A stretch of DNA of 64,000 nucleotides from Deltaproteobacteria bacterium HGW-Deltaproteobacteria-18 (GCA_002841885.1 PHBE01000011.1:97179-161178); one strand, 5' to 3'. Shown: positions 21,207-32,285, counted from the stretch's first letter. Notes: generated by a model not told the origin, from the letters alone. A program made the numbers and translations.

Positions 21207-22316
21207 TCAGCCCTTTTTAAAAACGAAACGACGCATGGCCACATTAAGAACGAGCCCGACCATGCAAAAATTGACCACGGACGCACTGCCCCCGTAGCTG
21301 ATGAAAGGCAGCGGAATCCCGACGACGGGCATGATTCCGAGCACCATGCCGATATTGATGAGAATTTGCCAAAAGAAGTAAAAAAAGACCCCGGCCGCGA
21401 GATAGCTCCCGAAGTCATCCTTGGCTTCCATGGTGACAATGTAAATCTGATAGAGAAAGGAGCAGAAGAGAATGAGCAAGATAATGGACCCAAAGAAGCC
21501 CCATTCTTCGCCGTAAACGGCAAAAGCAAAATCCGTATGCTTTTCCGGGAGAAAACGCAGCTGACTCTGAGTGCCTTCCAGGAAGCCCTTACCCCAGAAC
21601 CCTCCGGATCCAATTGCGATCTGGGACTGAATGATGTGGTAGCCGGCCCCGAGCGGATCGTTTCCTGGGTCAAGAAAAGTCATGATGCGCTGCTTCTGAT
21701 AGTCATGCAGAAAAAACCAGCCAAACGGGACCATGATCGGCAAAACGACAATCAGCACCTTGAAAACCGCGCTGGTGACGCCTTTGAAAAGGATCATGCC
21801 GCCCAGAATGAGCAGGATGTTCAAAGCCGATCCGAGGTCCGGCTGCTTGACAACCAGGACTGCCGGCACCAGCCCGACCAGGAGCGCCTTGCCCAGGTTG
21901 ATCCAGCCCAGTTTGCCCTCCATGCGGGCCATCAGCCTGGCGCCAAGAATCAAAACCGCGATCTTTGTCAGTTCCGTGGGCTGGAGATTGAAAAAACCGA
22001 GATCAAGCCATCTCTTGGCTCCGTAAATGGTTTTTCCGGCAACGCTGACCCCCAGCAGAAGAATCAGACAGAGAATGAAATACGGCCACGAAATGGATTT
22101 AAGATGCCGATAGTCAACCAGCACCAGCGCAGTCATCACACTCAGCCCGGCCCCGCCCCAAATGAGCTGTTTGTTGAAATACGTATCGATTTCAAGGCCG
22201 GAAGCAAGGCGCAGGGTGCTGGCAGAATACAGGTTCATGACCCCGACGAAAAAAAGTATCGCGGTCAGGATCAAGAGGCCCCAGTTGATATGAAATATGA
22301 GTCGTCTGTCGAACAT
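21207..22316 (-). CDS. rodA: Rod-shape peptidoglycan glycosyltransferase RodA
   Basis: SEDS-family polymerase of the elongasome, 369 residues and about ten membrane helices. Conserved elements include LQPTELTKIAVLI near residue 110, KQPDLGSAL near 170 and the C-terminal GIPLPFISYGGSA. It works with PBP2 (mrdA), whose gene ends 12 bases upstream. Confidence 0.95.
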   Translation of the reverse strand: MFDRRLIFHINWGLLILTAILFFVGVMNLYSASTLRLASGLEIDTYFNKQLIWGGAGLSVMTALVLVDYRHLKSISWPYFILCLILLLGVSVAGKTIYGAKRWLDLGFFNLQPTELTKIAVLILGARLMARMEGKLGWINLGKALLVGLVPAVLVVKQPDLGSALNILLILGGMILFKGVTSAVFKVLIVVLPIMVPFGWFFLHDYQKQRIMTFLDPGNDPLGAGYHIIQSQIAIGSGGFWGKGFLEGTQSQLRFLPEKHTDFAFAVYGEEWGFFGSIILLILFCSFLYQIYIVTMEAKDDFGSYLAAGVFFYFFWQILINIGMVLGIMPVVGIPLPFISYGGSASVVNFCMVGLVLNVAMRRFVFKKG

Positions 22317-22328
22317 TACCCTTCCTGG

Positions 22329-24122
22329 TCAGTCGCCTGGCTGCACGTCCAGAAGCACATCGAGCACTGCCCCGGCCACTGGCCCCGCATCGGAGCCCCC
22401 ATGTCCGCCATGTTCCACCATGGATACGACCACAAAACGCTTCCCGTCCTTTTCACCAAAACAGGCCATCCAAGCGTGATCCCTGTATTTGTAAGGAATC
22501 TCCTGGGTCGTTTTCTTTTCGTATTTTTCCTGCAGTTTCACAACTTGGGCCGTGCCGGTCTTGCCACCGATCCTCAGACCGGGGCGACGAAGAACCCGGG
22601 CAGTGCCCCTGTCCTCCTCCACCGTGGCCACCATAGCATCGAGAACCAGTTTCCTGGTCGCGGGACTCATGGGCAGGTCTCCCGTAACCTCAGGCTCCTT
22701 TGACAGAAGGAGCGTCGGCCGCAGAATTTTCCCGTCGCCGGCCAACGCCGCGACAAACCGGGCAATCTGCAACGGGGTGGTCAGCGTGTATCCCTGACCA
22801 ATGGCGAAGTTCAAGGTCTCGCCGCCCTGCCATTTCTCACCGAAGCGGTTCAGCTTCCATTCCGGTGTGGGCATGTTGCCCGTTCGCTCATGAGGGAGTT
22901 CAATGCCTGTCTTGACGCCAAATCCGCACTGGGTCGCAAAGTCGCTTATCGCTTCCACACCAAGTTTTTCACCCAGATGATAATAATAGACATCGCAGGA
23001 CTCGCGCAGCGACTTCTTGAAATCGACAGTCCCATGGCCGCCTTTGTTCCAGCATCGAAAGACGCGTTGGCCGAGCTTGTAGCTGCCGGGACAAAACACG
23101 GTCGTGGAAGGCTTGAACGTTCTGCTCTCAAGCCCTAGCCCCCCCACCGCGAGCTTGAATATCGAGCCTGGCGGATAGGCGCTTTGTACCGGACGGTTCT
23201 GCAGAGGATGCAACGGATCTTCGAGCAGCTCCTTCCATTTGGCGTGGCTGATGCCCACGACAAACTCGTTGGGGTCGTAGCTGGGCAGGCTGACCAATGC
23301 CAGCACCTCACCCGTGTCGGCATCCATGGCCACGACCGAACCGGCCCGGCCGTCCAGAGCCTTGATCGCGACCTCCTGCAAGGGCAGGGAGATGCTCAAG
23401 TTCAGATCTTCGCCCATGACCGGAGAGGAAACAATCCTTGAGGACAGCACCCGCCCGGAGGCATCGACTTCAAATTCCTGCAGCCCCTTGGTCCCGCGCA
23501 ACCGGCGTTCGAGCATCAACTCCACGCCCTGCTTGCCCACGTTGTCACCCAACTGCAGATCCGGGTCGTTGTTGAGCTCTTCTTCATTGGCCCGGGCCAC
23601 ATATCCCAGCACATGAGCCAGGGTTTCCCCGTGAGCATACGAACGCTTGGGTCGCACCGCGATGACAAGCCCGGGCCAGTCCTCCCGATGTGCCTCGACC
23701 AAGGCCACCAGCTCGAACGGTATGTTGGGCACGATGACCTGCTCATCGAAATGCTTGACCCGCTTGCGGCCGATCTCAAAGGCCTTTTGCAGTTCGTCCC
23801 GGGGCTGCCCGGTCCAGCGACTGATCTGGTCCAGAGTCTTGGGAATGTCCGGGCAGTCCTCGCGCACCAGCGCCAGGGCGTAGGCGGGATTGTTTTCCGC
23901 CAGCAGCACTCCGGTGCGGTCCCGAATAATGCCTCTTGGGGAAAACATGGTGCTCTGCCTGGTTCTGTTCTCCTGGGCGCGCCCCTGATAGAACTCGCTC
24001 TTGTAGATTTGCAGATACCAAAGCCGGATACCGAAAATGCAAAAAAGGATCACCAGGAGCACGAGCAGCAGCGGTGGACCGGAAAATATCTGAGGCCGTT
24101 CCGGTGAATTAAACGCGCCCAC
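22329..24122 (-). CDS. mrdA: Penicillin-binding protein 2 (peptidoglycan transpeptidase)
   Basis: Elongation-specific transpeptidase, 597 residues. One N-terminal membrane helix (about 15-38) precedes a dimerisation domain (with SPRGIIRDRTG and LAHVLGYVARAN) and the penicillin-binding domain. The active serine is in PPGSIFKLA, followed by RESCDVYYY and KTGTAQV. I chose GTG 24122, after GGAGG and overlapping the mreD stop by 14 bases. An upstream extension would lie wholly inside mreD. Confidence 0.92.
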   Translation of the reverse strand: MGAFNSPERPQIFSGPPLLLVLLVILFCIFGIRLWYLQIYKSEFYQGRAQENRTRQSTMFSPRGIIRDRTGVLLAENNPAYALALVREDCPDIPKTLDQISRWTGQPRDELQKAFEIGRKRVKHFDEQVIVPNIPFELVALVEAHREDWPGLVIAVRPKRSYAHGETLAHVLGYVARANEEELNNDPDLQLGDNVGKQGVELMLERRLRGTKGLQEFEVDASGRVLSSRIVSSPVMGEDLNLSISLPLQEVAIKALDGRAGSVVAMDADTGEVLALVSLPSYDPNEFVVGISHAKWKELLEDPLHPLQNRPVQSAYPPGSIFKLAVGGLGLESRTFKPSTTVFCPGSYKLGQRVFRCWNKGGHGTVDFKKSLRESCDVYYYHLGEKLGVEAISDFATQCGFGVKTGIELPHERTGNMPTPEWKLNRFGEKWQGGETLNFAIGQGYTLTTPLQIARFVAALAGDGKILRPTLLLSKEPEVTGDLPMSPATRKLVLDAMVATVEEDRGTARVLRRPGLRIGGKTGTAQVVKLQEKYEKKTTQEIPYKYRDHAWMACFGEKDGKRFVVVSMVEHGGHGGSDAGPVAGAVLDVLLDVQPGD

Positions 24123-24615
24123 TTCTGCCTCCGCATCTGTAAATGAACAGGGCTGCACCCCAGAAAAACACATACGCGACCCACTGCCTGGCAACCCAGG
24201 ACCAGGGCGAATAGATCCGGGGGGGCAATTCCTGAAAACTGATTGCCCCGCTCAGCACCACCCATGACCAGCAGGCCAGCAAAAGGGAAAACAGAATGAT
24301 GAAAAGAGGATTCTCCGGCTCAAGGAGCCATTTCGAAAGCATGAAAAACACCAACATTCCGGCATAAAAAAGAATGCTGACGCCAAAAACCAGATTCCCG
24401 CCCCCTTCCTGGACAAGGACCCACAGCGCACCCATCCAGAGCGCGGTCCACCACTGCCCGGACTGCAGGCAGATAAGCACGCCTGGAGAGAGAAAGTCGA
24501 GTCCGCCGGACAGTTCCTGCGCCCAAAGGGCGATGATCAGAAAGTCTGTCCACCAGATGACTGCGGGAATTTGACCCTTTCGTGAAGTCGGGGAATGCGC
24601 GGCTGAGAGTCTCAC
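24109..24615 (-). CDS. mreD: Rod shape-determining protein MreD
   Basis: A 168-residue, very hydrophobic protein with about five membrane helices. Sequence conservation in MreD is low, so the call rests largely on topology and its place between mreC and mrdA. The GTG start overlaps the mreC stop (GTGA). Confidence 0.82.
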   Translation of the reverse strand: MRLSAAHSPTSRKGQIPAVIWWTDFLIIALWAQELSGGLDFLSPGVLICLQSGQWWTALWMGALWVLVQEGGGNLVFGVSILFYAGMLVFFMLSKWLLEPENPLFIILFSLLLACWSWVVLSGAISFQELPPRIYSPWSWVARQWVAYVFFWGAALFIYRCGGRSGRV

Positions 24616-25622
24616 GGCTTCTTGCGCACCGGGTGCCGTGTTACGGTGGAGGGCTCCGAAACGGGAGGAGGTGTCACAGACGGGGCGGCTGCAGAGGGCT
24701 TTGCAACGGGCTTTTCTTCAGAACTCTTTTCTTTCGCCTTGGGAGCTTCGTGAGAGGACGCATTGGTCTCTGGCGCCATGAAGGGCTGGCCTGCGTCGAA
24801 TCCATCCGTCCGGCTCAGGACCAGCAGTTCCTCGTAATAGCGCAGGGCAAGAAGGGGCTCAGCGTAAACCCGCTGAAAAAGGGATACATCCGCCGGAGTC
24901 ACTTCCACCACCCGGGCCACGGGGATGCCCTTGGGAAAAACACCGCCCAGCCCGGAACTGAGCAATATCTCGCCGGGGCTGACCGGATCGTTGCGGGGGA
25001 TGAACTTCACTTCAAGAAACGCACCGGCCCCCTGTCCCTGCACGATGGCCGGGACACGCCCCTCGCTGGTGATGACCGGAATCCGGCTGGAAGGATCGGA
25101 CAGCAGCACCACGGAAGAAAAATGAAGTCCCGGCTTGGCGATTCTTCCGACAACGCCCTTGGGCGAGATGACCGGATCATTGACTCCCACGCCGTGACGC
25201 ATGCCCACATCGACAAGTATGGTTTCCAGAATGGCGTTGGGACCGAGTTTTTGTCCGATGACCCGCCCCCCCCGCATTTCCCAGGAGGCCTCGGGGCTGA
25301 AACGCAAAAGGGAAGTCAGGCGATCTGCGGACTTGGCCTTTTCGGAAACGCGGGTCAGCTCCTGTTCGAGCTCCCGCACCCGCAGGACCAGGTCCTCGTT
25401 CTCCTGGCGAACGCCGACCAGATAGACGTAGCGCGACCAGAATTCATCGACGTTGTTCTGCAGCCATCTCCCCGGGGCCAGGACCCATCCGGTCAACTCC
25501 AGCCCGGTCAAAGCGGCCAGGCGATCGAGGTAACCCGTCTTCCAGTTCCATGTGTACATGGAAAAATAGAGGAACAGGGGAAGGAAGAAAAACAGGACCA
25601 GACGTTTGAAGCGAGGGGACAT
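24612..25622 (-). CDS. mreC: Rod shape-determining protein MreC
   Basis: Periplasmic scaffold of the elongasome. An N-terminal membrane helix (about 8-25) is followed by a coiled coil (about 65-100) and the beta-rich MreC core, with GVNDPVISPKGVVGRI and LLSSGLGGVFPKGIPVARV. The C-terminal tail (about 280-336) is rich in Pro, Ala, Lys and Ser and probably disordered. ATG 25622 is chosen; a GTG immediately before it is equally possible. It starts 4 bases after mreB. Confidence 0.93.
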   Translation of the reverse strand: MSPRFKRLVLFFFLPLFLYFSMYTWNWKTGYLDRLAALTGLELTGWVLAPGRWLQNNVDEFWSRYVYLVGVRQENEDLVLRVRELEQELTRVSEKAKSADRLTSLLRFSPEASWEMRGGRVIGQKLGPNAILETILVDVGMRHGVGVNDPVISPKGVVGRIAKPGLHFSSVVLLSDPSSRIPVITSEGRVPAIVQGQGAGAFLEVKFIPRNDPVSPGEILLSSGLGGVFPKGIPVARVVEVTPADVSLFQRVYAEPLLALRYYEELLVLSRTDGFDAGQPFMAPETNASSHEAPKAKEKSSEEKPVAKPSAAAPSVTPPPVSEPSTVTRHPVRKKP

Positions 25623-25626
25623 CACT

Positions 25627-26656
<1,030 letters not shown>

Positions 26657-26833
26657 TTATCATGTTCAGCGCGGTAGGCTGGAAAAGCGTCGCCCGTTCC
26701 AGAGCACGGACCACAGCGGGACACGGATGGAACGATCCCAAAAAAGATGTGTAATGAGCCGCACTGTCTATCCGAATTTCAACGCGCAGGCAACCCGCGC
26801 TGCGGCCATGCACAAACCTCAATCATACCAAGC

Positions 26834-27772
26834 ATGTCACCTTACAGATTCTATCGCCTCTCGCTCTATTTCAAACAACGCTTCGGGCAGCGAATCCGCA
26901 AAATACCGCTGGACGCCGGCAGTTCGTGCCCAAACCGGGATGGCACCCTGGCCTGGAGCGGCTGCGCGTTCTGCAATCAGAAAGGGACCGGAACCGGCCT
27001 TGCCGAAACCGGCATGTCCCTGCGCGACCAGTATTTCGCGTACCGGGAGTTGTCCAGGGACCGCGACACGGGCACCCGATTTCTGGGATATCTCCAGTCA
27101 TTCTCCAACACCCACGGCCCCGTCGCGCGATTGCGAACGCTGCTGCAGGAACTGGCGGAGGTGCCGGATCTCGTCGGTTTGGCCATCGGCACCCGGCCGG
27201 ACTGCCTCGACGAGGAAAAACTGGACATCCTGCAGAATGCGCCCTTCGAGGAAATCTGGCTGGACCTGGGGCTTCAGTCTGCCCAAGACAGCACTCTGAT
27301 TCGCATCAACCGCAGGCATGACGCAGCGTGCTTTGCAACCTGGACCCGAAAAGCCGCCGAGCGGGGGATCAAGGTCTGCGCCCATGTCATCACCGGTTTG
27401 CCGGGCGAGAATTTGGCGGACTTCGAACAAACCATTCTCTTTGTCAACAGCCTGCCCGTGTCCGGCATTAAAATACATAATCTGTACATCTGCCGGGACA
27501 CGCCGCTGGAATCAGCCTGGCGGGCCGGAAAGATCGAGCTGCTCTCGCAGGAAGAATCCCAGACCTGGCTCGTGCGCGGAATCGCCCTGCTGCGGCAGGA
27601 TATCGTCGTGCACCGCATCAACAGCGATCCCGAGCAAGACGAACTGATAGCCCCGTCATGGGCTGACAAAAAAACCGCGTACCTGAACGCGGTCAGCCAG
27701 CTCCTGCATGATACGGACACATGGCAAGGCAAGGCTCTGGGGCTAAAACGCCCGGAATGGATGAACCCCTAA
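26834..27772 (+). CDS. YhcC/TIGR01212-type radical SAM protein
   Basis: A 312-residue radical SAM protein. The N-terminal YLKEKFG-like segment reads LYFKQRFGQRIRKIPLDAG, and the cluster cysteines are in CPNRDGTLAWSGCAFC (C-x11-C-x2-C), as in the YhcC family. Later segments GLQSAQDSTLIRINR and HVITGLPGE are conserved in that family. The biochemical role is not established; a link to radical chemistry on nucleic acids or sulfur transfer is only speculation. ATG 26834 fits family starts; a GTG at 26747 would add 29 unlike residues. Confidence 0.85.
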   Translation: MSPYRFYRLSLYFKQRFGQRIRKIPLDAGSSCPNRDGTLAWSGCAFCNQKGTGTGLAETGMSLRDQYFAYRELSRDRDTGTRFLGYLQSFSNTHGPVARLRTLLQELAEVPDLVGLAIGTRPDCLDEEKLDILQNAPFEEIWLDLGLQSAQDSTLIRINRRHDAACFATWTRKAAERGIKVCAHVITGLPGENLADFEQTILFVNSLPVSGIKIHNLYICRDTPLESAWRAGKIELLSQEESQTWLVRGIALLRQDIVVHRINSDPEQDELIAPSWADKKTAYLNAVSQLLHDTDTWQGKALGLKRPEWMNP

Positions 27773-27787
27773 AGAAGCGGAAAAAAC

Positions 27788-28267
27788 ATGGATGATTTTT
27801 CAGAGACCTTTGTAAACCAGTGGTTCTCAGTCACTTTCGTCTGGAAGAACGGCCTTCTGGCCCAAACAGACCTGAGTGCGGAACTCAAGGTCGCCACCCC
27901 GCCCAGATCACCTCATGGACGTGCATTGGAACGGATAGTGGCCAAATTCGCGAGCCTCGACGCCGATGAATGGCCGGAATTGCCCCTGGACAGGCGCAAC
28001 CTGAGCCCGTTCACCCTGAAGGTCCTGGACAACCTGCGCCTGCATACGCCCCGGGGAAGCTTCACTACCTACGGGCAGTTGGCCGCCCGCTGCGGCTCAC
28101 CCCGGGCGGCGCGAGCCGTTGGCGGGGTCATGGCCAGAAACCCGTGGCCCCTGCTTTATCCCTGCCATCGTGTGCTGGCGGGAAATCTGGGACTTGGCGG
28201 ATTCGGTCCCGGAATCGAACTGAAAAAGACCCTGCTCACTCTGGAAAAGGCTCCTCTTCCGGTTTGA
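27788..28267 (+). CDS. ogt: Methylated-DNA-protein cysteine methyltransferase (Ogt/MGMT)
   Basis: Suicide repair protein that takes alkyl groups from O6-alkylguanine. The C-terminal domain holds the acceptor motif PCHRV near residue 120, and the helix-turn-helix with TTYGQLAARCGSPRAARAVGG. Its 159 residues are typical. It follows the radical SAM gene by 15 bases and converges with the PilZ gene, overlapping its 3' end by 32 bases. Confidence 0.9.
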   Translation: MDDFSETFVNQWFSVTFVWKNGLLAQTDLSAELKVATPPRSPHGRALERIVAKFASLDADEWPELPLDRRNLSPFTLKVLDNLRLHTPRGSFTTYGQLAARCGSPRAARAVGGVMARNPWPLLYPCHRVLAGNLGLGGFGPGIELKKTLLTLEKAPLPV

Positions 28268-28610
28268 ACGCAGGACGTCGCAACTCCTCGTCGACCACAT
28301 CCGCGTCTTCTGCGTAAAGCCGGACCAGATTGCGCAGATGGCCAAAGCTCGCCTCATCCATGCGGATGAAGTCAATGGCCCCGTCCTGTCCGGCACGGAT
28401 GATCCGCCCATGGATGTGCATGCGCAATCCGGACTCAAGCTCCAGAGTGATGTCGCATTCCTTGCCCGGCAGAATCCACTCCTCCGTTGAACAGGCGAGG
28501 CCCTTCAGGCTTAAATCGTGAACCTTGCCCCGAACCCTCTTGCCCTCAAAGGCTATTGTCAGCGGAAATTCAAGGCTGACCCGGCATCGTTTGCGTCGCT
28601 CTTCTGACAT
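28236..28610 (-). CDS. PilZ-domain protein
   Basis: A 124-residue protein. The N-terminal ERRKRCRVSLEFPL region carries the RxxxR c-di-GMP-binding arginines, and VHDLSLKGLACST corresponds to the D/NxSxxG motif of PilZ domains. A single domain with a short acidic tail; likely a stand-alone c-di-GMP receptor, target unknown. The ATG follows GGGAGGG. Nothing recognisable lies between its start and the helicase terminator (28613-28810). Confidence 0.85.
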   Translation of the reverse strand: MSEERRKRCRVSLEFPLTIAFEGKRVRGKVHDLSLKGLACSTEEWILPGKECDITLELESGLRMHIHGRIIRAGQDGAIDFIRMDEASFGHLRNLVRLYAEDADVVDEELRRPAFKPEEEPFPE

Positions 28611-28811
28611 GATCCCTCCCGCCCATGCATGAACCATCTCTAATAATCCGGATTCTTCGGCCGCAAATGCGGCAATGTCCGCTTGGTCATCGCAGACAAC
28701 ATCATAAGTCAATTACGCGAATTTGAGATTCTCGTCGACACCCAACCCAAAGCCTCGCGGGGCGGCCGCTCGCAGGCATCCTGTCACGCCGACCGTGCAC
28801 TCCGACAAAAG

Positions 28812-28837
28812 AAAGCCCCGGCACTTGGCCGGGGCTT
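28812..28837 (-). terminator. Terminator after the DEAD-box helicase gene
   Basis: Stem AAGCCCCGGC / GCCGGGGCTT with a short loop. On the minus strand it is followed by TTCTTTT and lies just after the helicase stop. Confidence 0.8.
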
Positions 28838-28840
28838 CGT

Positions 28841-31120
28841 TCATTCAAGGAATATCTTTTTCTTGGGCCTTGGCGGCTCGGCCTTGGTCTCGGACGGTTT
28901 CTTGCGGGGACGAGGCTCCCTGCTTCCCGATGCGCTACCTTCAGCGGGAGCCTCCGCAGGTTTGGGCCTGGACTCTGCACGCGGCTGACGTTGCGCCTGC
29001 GCGGGGGCTGCCGGAGCGGGAGCCGCGCTTGGCGCAGCAGCGGAAGTCCCGGCGGACGTGCCCGCGTCTGCCACGGCTTCATTGCCGCCCTCGGGCTTTG
29101 CCCCTGTGGACTTGCGGGGACGACGGCGACGACGCTTCTTGGGCGCGGCCGTCGGCTGCTCCTCTCCGGCCACACCCTCAGCGGGCGCTGCAGGCGTCCG
29201 GGACTCGCCTTCCGGGACCTCATCCCTGGGCTCGACCCGAGCGGGCGCAGCCTGCTCGACGGGCTTCGGCGGCCGGGGAGTCCGGGGAGCCGGGCTCCTT
29301 TCCGGGCGAACCTCCGGCGAGGAGACCACGGGCGCGGCGACAGGCTCGGGAGCAGCCGTCGGTGCAGGGACTGCTTCAGGAGCGGGGGCCGCTGCCGGTG
29401 CGCTGGACTCTGCAGGTTCAGATGCCGCCACAGGCTTGGTTGAAGTCTGCCCAGCGCCGGACGCCTCCAATGATTTTTCGGTACGGACCTGATCACGCAA
29501 GGCTGCTTCAGGCGCACCAGCCGGCTTTTTGCGGGAACGTTTGCGCCGGCGCTTCTCGCCTTCGGGCCTTACGGCTTCGGCCGGCAAGGCGGCTTCATCC
29601 CCGAGCGGCTCGGCCTGAATGTTTTCGTCCCGGAATTCCGGCCGGGGAGCAGGCAATCTCGGTGCTCTGGGCGCTGCAGGCTGGACAGGCCGGGATTGGG
29701 GTCTGGCGGGACGCACCATGTCGACCAGCTTTTCCGAGGGCTGTTCCAGCGGGGCGTGAAAGGTATCCTGGTAGAATTCGTCCACCAGCATGGCCAGAAG
29801 CGCCCGGGATTCCTCATTGGCTGCAAGCTCGCCCACGGTACGCATGAAGCGCTGCATGCGTTCCTTTTGAATATTGTCAGCCTTGCGCAGACGGGCTTCA
29901 AGCAGGAACACGGCACGCTGAGAGATGAGCGCTTCGAGTTCCTCGTCGGCGGGTAGGGGCTGTTCGATCATCGGGATGGAGAATTTCTTGGCGATCTGCT
30001 CAAGCTCGATCTCTTCCATGCCCGACACAAAGGAAATGGCGACCCCTGCGGCCCCGGCCCGCCCCGTGCGTCCGGTGCGGTGCACATAGGCCTCGTGGTC
30101 CTGGGGCGGCTGGTACTGGAAGACGTGGGAGAGTTCGTGGATGTCGATGCCTCGCGCGGCCACGTCCGTGGCCACCAGGAACTTGAGCTTGTTCAGGCGC
30201 AGCTTCTCGAGCACCTCTTCCCGCGCAGCCTGGGTCAAGTCGGCGCTGATTTCGCCCACATCGTACCCGAACCGCCTGAGCACCGTGGAGACGAAATGCA
30301 CGTCCGCCTTGGTGTTACAGAAGATTATGGCCGAGGCCGGATTCTCCTGCTCGATGATCTTGACCAGGATGCGGCTCTTCTGCATGGCCGGAACCTTGTA
30401 GACCACATGCAGGACATCGCTAACGTGCACTTGGGACTGGCTCAGGGATACGAAGAGCGGATCCTTCAGGAACTGCTGGGCCAGACGCTTCACGTGCCCC
30501 GGATAGGTTGCCGAAAACATGGTCGACTGCAGCCCGCGCGGCAGGTAACGCTGGAGCTGCTTCATGTCCGGATAAAAACCCATGGACAGCATGCGGTCGG
30601 CTTCATCGAAGACCAGAATCTTCAGCCGGTCCAGATTGAGGTTTCCCTTGAGCAGGTGATCGAGGATGCGGCCGGGCGTGCCGATAATGAGCTGCGCCCC
30701 GTCTTCGAGCCCCTGGATCTGGCCCTTGTAGCCCACGCCTCCGTAGATGGAGAGGGGCTTAATGCCTATCTCCCGGCCCAGTTCCTCGGCATCGCGGGTG
30801 ACCTGCACGGCCAATTCACGGGTGGGAACCAGAACCAGGGCCTGCGGCGCGCCAATGCCCGTGTCGATGCGGTCCAGAATGGGCAGCAAAAAGGCCCCTG
30901 TCTTCCCGCTGCCGGTCTGGGACTGGACCATGACGTCCTGTCCGCCAAGCATGTGCGGAATGGTTTGCACCTGCACCGGCATGAGTTCGGCCCACTTCAG
31001 GCGGGTCGCGGCAGCCTGCAGGGTCTGCGGCAGGTCGGCCATGGAAAATGCCTTTACTTCGAAATTCTCGGTTTGGGAGCCCTCGCGTGGGGCATCACCA
31101 AAATCAGTGGTGTCTGTCAT
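28841..31120 (-). CDS. DEAD-box RNA helicase with a long low-complexity tail
   Basis: ATP-dependent RNA helicase of 759 residues. The core (about 15-390) contains the motifs QTGSGKT, PTRELA, TPGR, DEAD, SAT and HRTGRTGRAG in order. Residues about 430-759 are rich in Pro, Ala, Glu and Arg, with basic blocks such as KRRRKRSRKK and KKRRRRRPRK, probably a disordered RNA-binding tail. E. coli RhlE is about 450 residues, so the tail is unusually long. ATG 31120 follows AGGACA and starts after the hemW stop. Likely role: ribosome assembly or mRNA turnover. Confidence 0.9.
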   Translation of the reverse strand: MTDTTDFGDAPREGSQTENFEVKAFSMADLPQTLQAAATRLKWAELMPVQVQTIPHMLGGQDVMVQSQTGSGKTGAFLLPILDRIDTGIGAPQALVLVPTRELAVQVTRDAEELGREIGIKPLSIYGGVGYKGQIQGLEDGAQLIIGTPGRILDHLLKGNLNLDRLKILVFDEADRMLSMGFYPDMKQLQRYLPRGLQSTMFSATYPGHVKRLAQQFLKDPLFVSLSQSQVHVSDVLHVVYKVPAMQKSRILVKIIEQENPASAIIFCNTKADVHFVSTVLRRFGYDVGEISADLTQAAREEVLEKLRLNKLKFLVATDVAARGIDIHELSHVFQYQPPQDHEAYVHRTGRTGRAGAAGVAISFVSGMEEIELEQIAKKFSIPMIEQPLPADEELEALISQRAVFLLEARLRKADNIQKERMQRFMRTVGELAANEESRALLAMLVDEFYQDTFHAPLEQPSEKLVDMVRPARPQSRPVQPAAPRAPRLPAPRPEFRDENIQAEPLGDEAALPAEAVRPEGEKRRRKRSRKKPAGAPEAALRDQVRTEKSLEASGAGQTSTKPVAASEPAESSAPAAAPAPEAVPAPTAAPEPVAAPVVSSPEVRPERSPAPRTPRPPKPVEQAAPARVEPRDEVPEGESRTPAAPAEGVAGEEQPTAAPKKRRRRRPRKSTGAKPEGGNEAVADAGTSAGTSAAAPSAAPAPAAPAQAQRQPRAESRPKPAEAPAEGSASGSREPRPRKKPSETKAEPPRPKKKIFLE

Positions 31121-31127
31121 AAGTGTC

Positions 31128-32282
31128 CTACACAGTTTCTGCGTGCATGCGATCCAGAATTCCAAGCACCATTTCGATGACGGAATTGCTGACCAGCATG
31201 CCCTTACGTGTCAGTTGAAGATGACCGGCCCGGAGGCGAACCAACCCGCTGGAGCGCAATTGCTCGACAGCCGGGTGGCGCCACGGAAATTCCGTTCCGG
31301 TCGTTGCCTTAAATTTTTCCAGGTCAAGCCCGTCGCCCGTGCGCAGAGTCAGCATGACCATTTCCTGCCAGCGCGTCTGCGCCGACAAAACCTCCATCTC
31401 TTCTCGCGCTTCGCCCTTGGCCACAACCTTGGCGTACTCGTCGAGAGCTGAGGGATTCGACCACCTGCGGCCCTTGATGGTAGAAACCGCGGCCGGGCCA
31501 AGTCCCAGATACTCCATTCCCGCCCAATAGCCCTGATTGTGGCGGCTCTCACGGCCCGGACGGGCATGGTTTGAAATTTCGTAATGAGCATATCCGCTCG
31601 ATTCCAGAAATTCCGACCCTTCCAGGTACATCCGGGCTCCAGCCTCTTCGTCCGGCAGGACCAACGCCCCCTGCTCGACCTTTCGGGTCAGAGCCGTACC
31701 CTCTTCCAGACTCAGCCCATAGCAGGAAAGATGTTCAGGCGCCAACTCCACGGCCCCGACCAGATCATCCATCCAGCGATCAAGGGTCTGGCCAGGCACC
31801 CCCCAGATCAGGTCAATGCTCAGATTCGAGAAGCCGGCGGCCCTCGCGGCGTGCACGGCCAGACGCGCCTGCGCGCTGTCGTGGGGACGCCCGAGCATCG
31901 CCAGCAGGTCATCCTGCAGGCTCTGCACCCCGAGGCTGATCCTGTTCACTCCGAGACTGCGCACACTGCCCAGAAATCCGGGCCGAAGCACCGAATCCGG
32001 GTTGGCCTCCAGCGTAATTTCGGCGTCGCCATCAAGGTCAAAACAGGTATCGGCCGCCAGCAGCAGGGCCTCGATCTGGCCGGGCTCCAGAAGCGACGGA
32101 GTCCCGCCTCCGAAATACACCGACTCAAGCCTGACCCGGCCGAGGCTACGCCCCCAGCCCTCCATTTCCTGCAGTACCTGACGCAGGTAAAGCTCTGCGG
32201 CCTCCCTGGAAAACGGACCGGAATGGAAAGCGCAGTAACTGCATTTGCGCACGCAAAAGGGCACGTGGACGTAAAGCAGCAT
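31128..32282 (-). CDS. hemW: HemW-like radical SAM protein (coproporphyrinogen-oxidase family)
   Basis: A 384-residue radical SAM protein with the cluster motif in VPFCVRKCSYCAFHS (C-x3-C-x2-C), followed by YFGGGTPSLL and ISLGVQSLQDDLL. The C-terminal HemN-like domain follows. HemW binds heme and delivers it to proteins; it lacks the oxygen-independent coproporphyrinogen oxidase activity of HemN. It sits 3 bases after queH and 7 before the helicase start. Confidence 0.9.
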   Translation of the reverse strand: MLLYVHVPFCVRKCSYCAFHSGPFSREAAELYLRQVLQEMEGWGRSLGRVRLESVYFGGGTPSLLEPGQIEALLLAADTCFDLDGDAEITLEANPDSVLRPGFLGSVRSLGVNRISLGVQSLQDDLLAMLGRPHDSAQARLAVHAARAAGFSNLSIDLIWGVPGQTLDRWMDDLVGAVELAPEHLSCYGLSLEEGTALTRKVEQGALVLPDEEAGARMYLEGSEFLESSGYAHYEISNHARPGRESRHNQGYWAGMEYLGLGPAAVSTIKGRRWSNPSALDEYAKVVAKGEAREEMEVLSAQTRWQEMVMLTLRTGDGLDLEKFKATTGTEFPWRHPAVEQLRSSGLVRLRAGHLQLTRKGMLVSNSVIEMVLGILDRMHAETV

Positions 32283-32285
32283 GAG